From contig URZD01000141.1 in assembly GCA_900552305.1 (NCBI GenBank), positions 1 to 5,637 on the forward strand: DNA of 5,637 nucleotides, in the 5' to 3' direction. This stretch comes from an uncultured Eubacteriales bacterium. GTDB lineage: Bacteria; Bacillota; Clostridia; Monoglobales; Monoglobaceae. Below the pieces are notes generated by a model. It was given only the letters and a program-made list of their open reading frames with translations, was not told the DNA's origin and ran no database searches. Position numbers and translations under genes: made by a program. Positions 1 to 4,599 of the stretch are shown piece after piece (positions within the stretch are counted from its first letter, which is position 1; the number at the start of each line of letters is the position of its first letter).

Positions 1-1034
1 TCCTCGTTGCTGAATGTGCCGCTCCATTCGTTATAACCCACGAGCTTTGTGCTTTGCGAAAGGGTGTTATCTTTTGCGCTAAAGCTAAAGTTTGTGTTAT
101 ATTCGCTAGGAGCATATACAACCACGGCGGTGTATGCGTCAACCGTATTTCCGTTAAAGGTAAGGTTGCCTTTATAGGGATGTTCGGCGGTGTGATTTTC
201 CGCAAGCATAATTGCGGCACTCTTAGCTATATTTTCCGTATTTGCAATGGTAAAGCTATTGTTATTGACAATAATTTCCGAATTTTCAGAAAACCTTGCA
301 AGGTTAAGCGCGCGCTGTGCTTTTACCGTATTACCCTCAAAAACAAAGTTTTTAATCGCATTATTAAACTTATACCAAAGAGGATAAGAGTCTGCGCCGT
401 TATTTGTGTTTTCGGTCAGCAAAAATTTGTTATTTTTGTAAATAACAGAATTTACTGCTCCGGCATATGCAATATTGGAGCCGTAAAAAGTACAATTTTC
501 AATAGTCAGACTGTCTGCCTGTCCGCTTTCTCTTTGACTACACTCCGACAAAACATCATCATAGGTTTTTGATAAATCAAAAACCAAGTCGTTGGGGGCA
601 ATGACATTTTTAACAGTAAACTTACCGTTCATTGATGCAACCCCAATTTTTGGCGATGCTTTTACATCGGGATTTTCGCAACCGTATACACCTGTATCGA
701 TTTTATATCCATTACCGTTAATGGTAATGTCAATGTTATGAACATAGTGAGAGCCGTATGTTGTTAATTTTTGTCCGCCGCGAACATAAAATCCCTCCTG
801 ATTTTCAATATCCGCTGTAATCTCGATTGTAACAGGAGTGGTCTGTGTCGGAATACCGTCTACGGTTTCAACATTCATGTTGCAGGCTGCCTGCATTGCC
901 GCTTGAAGTGAGGTGTACTGTGTATCACCAATTTTAGCAACTGCTGTTTCGCCGTCCGCAAAAGCTGAAACGGTCATTGCGCCGATAACTACCGCGGCGG
1001 AAATCACTCCCGCCAAAAGTTTTTTAACCTTCAT
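1..1034 (-). CDS. Secreted beta-helix-like surface protein (3' part outside window)
   Basis: This is an open frame of 344 codons from an ATG at 1034-1032 to the window edge with no stop, so the C-terminus is missing. The start follows an AGGAAGG ribosome binding site 7 nt upstream (1042-1048). Residues 1-26 form a clear Sec signal peptide: MKVKK, a hydrophobic core, and SAFA with probable cleavage before D27. Residues 33-50 (AKIGDTQYTSLQAAMQAA) resemble a segment common at the N-terminus of secreted clostridial repeat proteins. From about residue 66 the chain shows repeated short strands with Asn turns, such as LTIENCTFYGSNIA (176-189), NFVFEGNTVKAQRALNLA (229-246), SEIIVNNNSFTIA (252-264) and NLTFNGNTVDAYTAVVVYA (290-308). 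This suggests a right-handed parallel beta-helix. Export is well supported; the fold is inferred and the exact role (adhesin, glycan-binding or enzyme) is unknown. No sorting signal can be seen because the end is missing. It lies directly downstream of the invertible promoter segment, so it is probably phase variable. Base composition looks more AT-rich than in the genes to the right. Confidence 0.85.
   Translation of the reverse strand, partial: MKVKKLLAGVISAAVVIGAMTVSAFADGETAVAKIGDTQYTSLQAAMQAACNMNVETVDGIPTQTTPVTIEITADIENQEGFYVRGGQKLTTYGSHYVHNIDITINGNGYKIDTGVYGCENPDVKASPKIGVASMNGKFTVKNVIAPNDLVFDLSKTYDDVLSECSQRESGQADSLTIENCTFYGSNIAYAGAVNSVIYKNNKFLLTENTNNGADSYPLWYKFNNAIKNFVFEGNTVKAQRALNLARFSENSEIIVNNNSFTIANTENIAKSAAIMLAENHTAEHPYKGNLTFNGNTVDAYTAVVVYAPSEYNTNFSFSAKDNTLSQSTKLVGYNEWSGTFSNE
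564..585. repeat. Perfect 10-bp-arm palindrome within the surface-protein gene
   Basis: GGTTTTTGAT (564-573) and ATCAAAAACC (576-585) are exact inverted arms around a 2-base centre (AA). It encodes residues around VFDLSK (151-156) of the surface protein. There is no relation in sequence to the inverted repeats at 1130 and 1388. It may be chance in AT-rich coding DNA or a protein-binding site. Confidence 0.4.
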
Positions 1035-1129
1035 TTTTAATCCTTCCTTCATTAGTATTTGCATATACAATTCTAACCGCGCACCATGTCCGAAAAAAAC
1101 TCCCCTCCCTTTTTGTTTGACTTTTTATT

Positions 1130-1152
1130 ACATAATGCCGATTATGTTGTAA
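1130..1152 (+). repeat. Left inverted repeat of the invertible segment
   Basis: This 23-nt sequence is the exact reverse complement of 1388-1410. Each copy is itself a near-palindrome: arms ACATAAT and ATTATGT surround an asymmetric 4-base centre, GCCG in this copy. The inner arm extends to ATTATGTTGTAA. The outer flank is TTTTTATT (1122-1129), with no T-run on the minus strand after the hairpin, so minus-strand transcripts are not expected to stop here. The palindromic arms fit a tyrosine recombinase binding site, and the asymmetric centre would give the site direction. Confidence 0.85.
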
Positions 1153-1268
1153 ACGGGAACAGTGTTCTTCAAAATTTATCATAAATCGGACAAAATACAC
1201 TGCCGCAAATTGAAAAAAGGGTACAAAAACAAGACTTATGCGGTATTACTTTTGCATTAGTCTGCGTT

Positions 1269-1290
1269 TTTGCGCCCTTTTTGGTGCAAA
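1269..1290. other. Hairpin-forming sequence inside the invertible segment
   Basis: TTTGCGCC (1269-1276) and GGTGCAAA (1283-1290) pair over 8 bp, with one G-U pair in RNA, around a CTTTTT loop. There is no T-run after it on either strand, so it is not a standard terminator. It may be an accessory protein site or have no function. Confidence 0.3.
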
Positions 1291-1323
1291 TTGATGAAAT
1301 TTTACATAAAACGCCTTAAGATA

Positions 1324-1352
1324 TTGACACGGGATTGACAATATGCTATACT
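1324..1352 (+). promoter_or_regulatory. Strong sigma70-type promoter inside the invertible segment
   Basis: A perfect -35 box TTGACA (1324-1329), a 17-bp spacer and a -10 box TATACT (1347-1352) preceded by TG at 1344-1345 (extended -10) make this the best promoter in the window. Transcription should begin near 1359-1360 and run rightward, antisense to the recombinase gene and away from the surface gene. A second TTGACA (1335-1340) lies 11 bp downstream of the first inside the spacer, forming a direct repeat ATTGACA. It has no -10 at proper spacing, so it is more likely a regulator site or chance. I found no comparable promoter on the minus strand of the segment. Confidence 0.8.
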
Positions 1353-1387
1353 ATATACGAAACATTTATATGTATTACTCATAGGCA

Positions 1388-1410
1388 TTACAACATAATC
1401 GGCATTATGT
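1388..1410 (-). repeat. Right inverted repeat of the invertible segment
   Basis: This is the exact reverse complement of 1130-1152. On the plus strand it reads TTACAACATAAT, then the centre CGGC, then ATTATGT. Outside the shared 23 bp, the next bases TGT extend the palindrome to 10-bp arms (ACAACATAAT at 1390-1399, ATTATGTTGT at 1404-1413). The match to the left copy ends at 1410. The recombinase stop codon is at 1424-1426. Confidence 0.85.
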
Positions 1411-1418
1411 TGTTTTTT
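1390..1418 (+). terminator. Probable intrinsic terminator formed by the right repeat and its flank
   Basis: Arms ACAACATAAT (1390-1399) and ATTATGTTGT (1404-1413) pair perfectly over 10 bp around a CGGC loop, followed by a run of T (1413-1418). The stem is AT-rich, with two G-C pairs, so efficiency may be modest. It lies about 30 nt past the expected start of the rightward promoter transcript and would limit antisense transcription into the recombinase gene. The T-run lies outside the repeat and would stay in place after inversion. On the minus strand the hairpin follows the recombinase stop by about 10 nt but has no T-run. Confidence 0.5.
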
Positions 1419-1423
1419 ATTGC

Positions 1424-2287
1424 CTACATTCGCATTACAAGTCCGAGCCTTTGAATCTGCTGTCTGTGCTTTTCGCCTGTTTCCATAGTATAAATGCGCG
1501 TGGTGTTCACGCTCGAATGTCCCAGAATATCCGCAAGCCTTACAATATCCTTCTGCACCGAGTAGAACGTCCGCGCGAACAGGTGGCGCAGGTTGTGCGG
1601 GAACACCTTTCTTTGGTCTACGTTCGCGCTCTCGCACAGTTTTTTCATGTCGCTCCATATGTTTGTTCTGTCAAGCGGCTTGCCGCTCCTTGTGACAAAT
1701 ATTGCGCCGCTCTTTATTCCGCGCCGCCGCGCGTATTTTAGCAGCAGTCGACACAGGCTGTCGGGCAAAAATATCTGACGTATTTTGCCCTTGCAGCGTA
1801 CCTCGGCGCGGCGCGCCCTTGCGGCGTCAACCGTTACGACGGCAAGCTCTGACACGCGCAAGCCGCTTGCACAGATAGCCTGCATAAGCAGGCAGAGCCG
1901 CTCGTTTCCGCGCGCCGAAGCCGCGCGGAGCAGCCGCTCATACTCCGCCTTGGAAAGCTCGCGCTCGCTGTCCGCAAAAATGCTGCGCTGCAGCTTTAGC
2001 GTTTTTACCTTTAAATCGTGCCAACCGCAGAACGAAAAAAAGCTGTTCAGTGATGACAGCTTTGAATTAACGCTCCGCGGAGCGTACCTTGCACACAAAT
2101 ATTTTTTGTATTCAAGCATATGCGTGCGGCACAGCTCTTTGCCCGCAAGCCGAGCGGCAAACGCGCGTATATCGTATATATACTTTTCGACGGTTGCGCC
2201 GCTTTTTTCCTCTGCAATAAGAAATGTTCTGTATTTTTGTATTGATTTTTCCGTGATTTTTCTCACAGCTGCGACAACTCCCTTCAT
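1424..2287 (-). CDS. Tyrosine recombinase, candidate invertase of the adjacent promoter segment
   Basis: This 287-residue protein is a complete phage-integrase-family site-specific recombinase (XerD-like layout), which cuts and rejoins DNA through a 3'-phosphotyrosine bond. The N-terminal SAM-like core-binding domain covers about residues 9-95 (KSIQKYRTFLIAEEKSGATV region). The catalytic domain covers about 110-285, and every expected residue is present: R144 (SGLRVSEL), K166 (CKGK), H231 and R234 (PHNLRH), H257 (LGHSS) and nucleophile Y266 (TRIYT). Length is normal for single-domain Xer/invertase-type enzymes; no zinc ribbon or large accessory domain is seen. The ATG at 2287 has no ribosome binding site and lies at the edge of a palindrome. 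A GTG at 2266-2264 (residue 8) has AAGGGAG 11 nt upstream and may be the true start. The gene lies just outside the inverted repeats and, in the present orientation, faces antisense transcription from the invertible promoter. Acting on those repeats is inferred from position. A XerC/D housekeeping role is less likely given the context. Confidence 0.93.
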   Translation of the reverse strand: MKGVVAAVRKITEKSIQKYRTFLIAEEKSGATVEKYIYDIRAFAARLAGKELCRTHMLEYKKYLCARYAPRSVNSKLSSLNSFFSFCGWHDLKVKTLKLQRSIFADSERELSKAEYERLLRAASARGNERLCLLMQAICASGLRVSELAVVTVDAARARRAEVRCKGKIRQIFLPDSLCRLLLKYARRRGIKSGAIFVTRSGKPLDRTNIWSDMKKLCESANVDQRKVFPHNLRHLFARTFYSVQKDIVRLADILGHSSVNTTRIYTMETGEKHRQQIQRLGLVMRM

Positions 2288-2326
2288 ACGGTATTATTAC
2301 CGCGCCTGTGATAATAATACCGTATG
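2285..2326. repeat. Perfect palindrome over the recombinase start region
   Basis: Arms of 15 bp (2285-2299, CATACGGTATTATTA, and its exact reverse complement at 2312-2326) flank a 12-nt spacer. The left arm contains the annotated recombinase ATG and the right arm contains its candidate -10 box. It could be an operator for autoregulation, an RNA hairpin hiding the start on read-through transcripts from the CDF gene, or a terminator-like structure. No T-run follows on the minus strand. It does not resemble the inverted repeats at 1130 and 1388. Confidence 0.6.
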
Positions 2327-2342
2327 TTTAAAGGGGGGTAAA
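2314..2342 (-). promoter_or_regulatory. Candidate recombinase promoter
   Basis: On the minus strand a -35-like TTTACC (2342-2337), a 17-bp spacer and a -10-like TATTAT (2319-2314) lie between the CDF stop codon and the recombinase. The -10 is inside the palindrome, so a protein bound there would block it. Transcription would start near 2307, leaving a leader too short for a ribosome site before the ATG at 2287, which favours the GTG start at 2266. The match is moderate. Confidence 0.4.
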
Positions 2343-2350
2343 AATGAATT

Positions 2351-3517
2351 TTATTCGTAGATTGTGTCAAGGCTGATTACCGCGCGGAAACGCGGGTCAA
2401 GAGCCTCTAAAGAATCGGCAATGCGCCTGCGCAGATGCTCGGTTTCGCGGTAGTCGGCAGGGACCTCTACGTCAAATATAAGGTTGATACGCTTGTGACC
2501 GTCGGTAATTCTGAAATCGTGAATATTCATCCGTCCGTCAATGCTCTTTACCGTCTTTAAAGCAAGCTCGCGCAGACGGTCGGTTTTTTCGCAGTTGACC
2601 GAAACCGGATCCATATGGATTACGGTTTCTATTCCAAGCTCGTGATAGATTTTCTGTTCAAGGCGGTCGATAATCTCATGGGTTTTAACTAAGTCGGAAT
2701 TGTCGGGGACCTCGGCATGGACGGAGGCAAAGACGCGACCGGGTCCGTAGTCGTGGACGATAAGGTCATGAACGCCGACAATGCCCTCGCCCGCGATGAT
2801 ACAGTCGCGTATGTTTTTGACCGTTTCCGGGTCGGGCGGCGCGCCGAGCAGAAGTCCGATTGTGTCGCGCGCGATCTCAAAGCCGGAATACAGAATCATA
2901 ACCGATACAAGCGTACCGATTATGCCGTCAAGAGGCGGAAAGTCAATGAATTTTCCGATTATGGTGGTTGCGATTACCGCCGATGTGGAGATTACGTCAT
3001 TGGCAGAGTCGCGCGCGGTGGCAAGCAGAAGGCTTGAATTTGCCTCTGTTCCGAGGTAGCGGTTATAAAGGTACATCCACACCTTGACAAAAACCGAAAT
3101 GCAGAGGATAATCGTAAGCGGAAGGCTGAATGTGACCTTTTCCGGGTGAAAAATCTTGAAAACGGAGGATTTGAGCAGTTCAAAGCCTACTAATATAATA
3201 ATGAAGGAAACGATAAGCGATGAAACATATTCAAAACGGCCGTGACCGAAGGGGTGTTCCTTGTCAGGTTTACGGCCGCTGAGCTTTGTGCCGATGACCG
3301 ACACAACCGACGAGCCGGTATCGGACAAATTATTGAACGCGTCGGAAATAATTGCGATACTGCCCATTGCCGAGCCGACCGCGAGCTTCAGACCGAACAG
3401 GAAAAGGTTACAGACTATGCCCAAAGCTCCGCCGAGAATACAGTATTTTTCGCGCAGCTTTGCCTCGTCTGCATTTTTATCACGGGTTACAAAGAGTTTT
3501 ACAAGAAGTTTTATCAT
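2351..3517 (-). CDS. Cation diffusion facilitator, probable manganese exporter with duplicated C-terminal domain
   Basis: This 388-residue membrane protein belongs to the CDF family, which exports divalent metals in exchange for protons. About six membrane helices lie at roughly 27-47, 52-77, 98-118, 132-152, 163-188 and 196-215, with the conserved HPFGHGR motif at 88-94. Transport-site residues are read as N62 and D66 in helix 2 and D170 and D174 in helix 5. The Asp pair in helix 5 replaces the His-Asp pair of zinc exporters, and the N-D/D-D set recalls streptococcal MntE, so manganese is the best guess. After the usual cytoplasmic dimer domain (about 226-308) a second copy follows (about 310-388): VHDLIVHDYG...HAEVP (249-271) matches IHDFRITDG...DVEVP (332-353). 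The protein is therefore longer than the roughly 300 residues of YiiP. The start has GGAGGAA 8 nt upstream. It lies 65 bp after the regulator gene in the same direction; no strong promoter of its own was found. Confidence 0.93.
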   Translation of the reverse strand: MIKLLVKLFVTRDKNADEAKLREKYCILGGALGIVCNLFLFGLKLAVGSAMGSIAIISDAFNNLSDTGSSVVSVIGTKLSGRKPDKEHPFGHGRFEYVSSLIVSFIIILVGFELLKSSVFKIFHPEKVTFSLPLTIILCISVFVKVWMYLYNRYLGTEANSSLLLATARDSANDVISTSAVIATTIIGKFIDFPPLDGIIGTLVSVMILYSGFEIARDTIGLLLGAPPDPETVKNIRDCIIAGEGIVGVHDLIVHDYGPGRVFASVHAEVPDNSDLVKTHEIIDRLEQKIYHELGIETVIHMDPVSVNCEKTDRLRELALKTVKSIDGRMNIHDFRITDGHKRINLIFDVEVPADYRETEHLRRRIADSLEALDPRFRAVISLDTIYE

Positions 3518-3564
3518 TATATGGATTCCTCCGATTGAATTTTTATGTGCAATGTACGGGACGC

Positions 3565-3581
3565 CGGCAGGGATTCTGCCG
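3565..3581. other. Small GC-rich hairpin between regulator and CDF genes
   Basis: CGGCAG and CTGCCG form a 6-bp stem around a GGATT loop, two bases past the regulator stop codon. No T-run follows on the minus strand, so this is not a clear terminator. It may protect the upstream mRNA 3' end or pause transcription. Confidence 0.3.
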
Positions 3582-3582
3582 C

Positions 3583-4455
3583 CTAAATCAGCTTGTTTTT
3601 CGCGTACAGAATATGACGGTACGCGGTGGGGGTAGTGTTTTTCAGCCGCTTGAAGGTGCGGTTGAAATACGAAACGGACGAAAAGCCGACCGCCATGGAA
3701 ATTTCCAAAACGCTGTCATCCGTTGTAATCAGCAAATTTTCCGCCTTCCAGATACGGACAAAGTTTATGTATTCGGTAGGCGTGGTGTTTGTCGCCTTTT
3801 TAAAAAGGCGGCAAAAGTAGTGACGGTTCATATTGAGTATGCTGCAGAGGTCGTCAAGCGTAAGCGGCTGTTCGTAGCTTTTGTCTATATACTCGATTAC
3901 CGGCCATATGCGGCGCACCGCCTCGGTGTTATAGTTTTTACTGACGTCCTCAAGAAGGTTGTTTCTGTACAGAACGCCGAGGAGTACCTCCATATAACCG
4001 CGTATAAACAAATCGTAATTCCTGTCCTTGCGCTCCTTCTCGAAAATCATTTTGTCCACAAGCTCGGAAATTGCCGCCGCGTTCCCGTCCTCGTGTCCGA
4101 TAAAGGTGTAGGGGCGCGCGTCGGTTGCAATGAGCATGGAAAGGTAGCGGTTCATATGCTCGAACTCGCCGGAAAGCAGCTTTTCCGCGCGGAACTGGAG
4201 CATAGACGTATTGGTATACGGCGCAAGGTCGCGGGTTGAGTGCGGGACGCGGCGGTTTATAATAATAACGTCGCCCGCGGAAATCAAAACCTTGTCGCCG
4301 CCGACCTCGACCTCCTTAAGACCGCTGTTGGCAACAAGAATTTCAATGTCGTCGTGAAGGTGCGTTCCGCAGACGGAAAGATATTCGCCCGAATCGCCCT
4401 TTGCGACAACGACCGCGGTATTAGGTATGTAATTTGTAACAAATTCTACTCGCAT
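3583..4455 (-). CDS. AraC-family transcriptional regulator with cupin sensor domain
   Basis: This 290-residue regulator has an N-terminal cupin-like ligand domain (about 20-95) with the pattern THLHDDIEIL (31-40) and RRVPHS (68-73), typical of AraC proteins that sense sugars or related small molecules. A helical linker follows. The C-terminal AraC DNA-binding domain (about 188-285) has two helix-turn-helix units: LTLDDLCSILNMNRHYFCRLFKK (198-220) and VLEISMAVGFSSVSYFNRTFKR (249-270), then the usual TPTAYR end. The start chosen is the ATG at 4455-4453, which has GGAG 8 nt upstream. A longer frame from 4476 would place that site inside the gene. It is divergent from the oxidoreductase gene at 4600, and AraC members often control the gene transcribed away from them. 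The likely target is that promoter, and the inducer may be the oxidoreductase substrate. The ligand cannot be read from sequence. Confidence 0.93.
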   Translation of the reverse strand: MRVEFVTNYIPNTAVVVAKGDSGEYLSVCGTHLHDDIEILVANSGLKEVEVGGDKVLISAGDVIIINRRVPHSTRDLAPYTNTSMLQFRAEKLLSGEFEHMNRYLSMLIATDARPYTFIGHEDGNAAAISELVDKMIFEKERKDRNYDLFIRGYMEVLLGVLYRNNLLEDVSKNYNTEAVRRIWPVIEYIDKSYEQPLTLDDLCSILNMNRHYFCRLFKKATNTTPTEYINFVRIWKAENLLITTDDSVLEISMAVGFSSVSYFNRTFKRLKNTTPTAYRHILYAKNKLI

Positions 4456-4505
4456 GGTATCAGCTCCAAAAGTCAATATTGTTCAATAATAAGTCAAAAA
4501 AAAAG

Positions 4506-4534
4506 TAGTAATGCAAACCCGTCAAATATATAAT
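4506..4534 (+). promoter_or_regulatory. Candidate oxidoreductase promoter with weak -35
   Basis: A perfect -10 TATAAT (4529-4534) has only TAGTAA (4506-4511) at 17-bp spacing. A good -10 with a poor -35 is typical of promoters that need an activator, fitting control by the adjacent AraC protein. The leader would be about 60 nt before the ATG at 4600. Confidence 0.45.
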
Positions 4535-4554
4535 GAGTATGTGACATAGGTAAA
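4525..4554 (-). promoter_or_regulatory. Candidate promoter of the AraC-family gene
   Basis: On the minus strand TTTACC (4554-4549) is followed after 16-18 bp by TATATA/TATATT (4532-4525). It overlaps the candidate -10 of the divergent oxidoreductase promoter, so the two would compete. TTTACC is the same -35-like hexamer as in the recombinase promoter candidate. The match is moderate. Confidence 0.35.
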
Positions 4555-4563
4555 TAATATCAC
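4541..4563. promoter_or_regulatory. Imperfect palindrome, candidate operator in the divergent region
   Basis: GTGACAT (4541-4547) and ATATCAC (4557-4563) match as inverted arms at 6 of 7 positions around a 9-nt centre. It lies downstream of the candidate oxidoreductase -10 and overlaps the candidate -35 of the regulator gene. Binding there could repress both genes. A protein-binding role is inferred. Confidence 0.3.
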
Positions 4564-4599
4564 AGTTTAAAATAAAAATCAATAAGGAGTGTGTAAATT

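Larger units (their letters stand above)
1130..1410. other. Candidate invertible promoter segment (inverton)
   Basis: This covers most of the 389-base gap between the surface-protein gene and the recombinase gene. It is bounded by perfect 23-bp inverted repeats enclosing 235 bp (1153-1387). No convincing gene lies inside; the only strong signal is one outward promoter near the right end (1324-1352), pointing right. A tyrosine recombinase gene ends 13 bp beyond the right repeat. Repeats, an enclosed single promoter, an adjacent recombinase and a surface gene together match the architecture of known invertible-promoter phase switches. In the orientation given, the promoter points away from the surface gene (OFF). 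After inversion its -10 would lie at about 1188-1193 on the minus strand, giving a leader of about 147 nt before the start at 1034. Inversion itself is inferred. A non-autonomous transposable element with terminal repeats is the main alternative. Confidence 0.75.

Noticed and set aside
54..572. Plus-strand open frame of 172 codons
   Set aside because: It is the antisense shadow of the surface-protein gene, which has a signal peptide, ribosome site and coherent repeats. The plus frame has no ribosome site or recognisable domain.
913..1152. Plus-strand open frame of 79 codons running into the left inverted repeat
   Set aside because: Antisense to the signal-peptide region of the surface gene; low-complexity product and no ribosome binding site.
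1130..1410. CRISPR array or tandem repeats in the non-coding gap
   Set aside because: The repeated sequence occurs only twice, in opposite orientation, with no regular spacers.
1302..1658. Minus-strand open frame of 118 codons spanning the recombinase 3' end and the right repeat
   Set aside because: It overlaps the recombinase catalytic domain in another frame, and its product is unlike any family I know. It would be broken by inversion of the segment.
1785..2360. Plus-strand open frame of 191 codons opposite the recombinase
   Set aside because: Shadow of the recombinase reading frame, rich in Ser/Arg, with no ribosome site.
3565..3581. Hairpin after the AraC gene as an intrinsic terminator
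   Set aside because: Stem of only 6 bp and no T-run on the minus strand, so read-through into the CDF gene cannot be excluded. Kept only as an uncharacterised hairpin.
3352..4239. Plus-strand open frame of 295 codons opposite the CDF and AraC genes
   Set aside because: Long only because of codon bias on the minus strand. The minus-strand AraC protein has both helix-turn-helix motifs intact, and the plus product has no domain.
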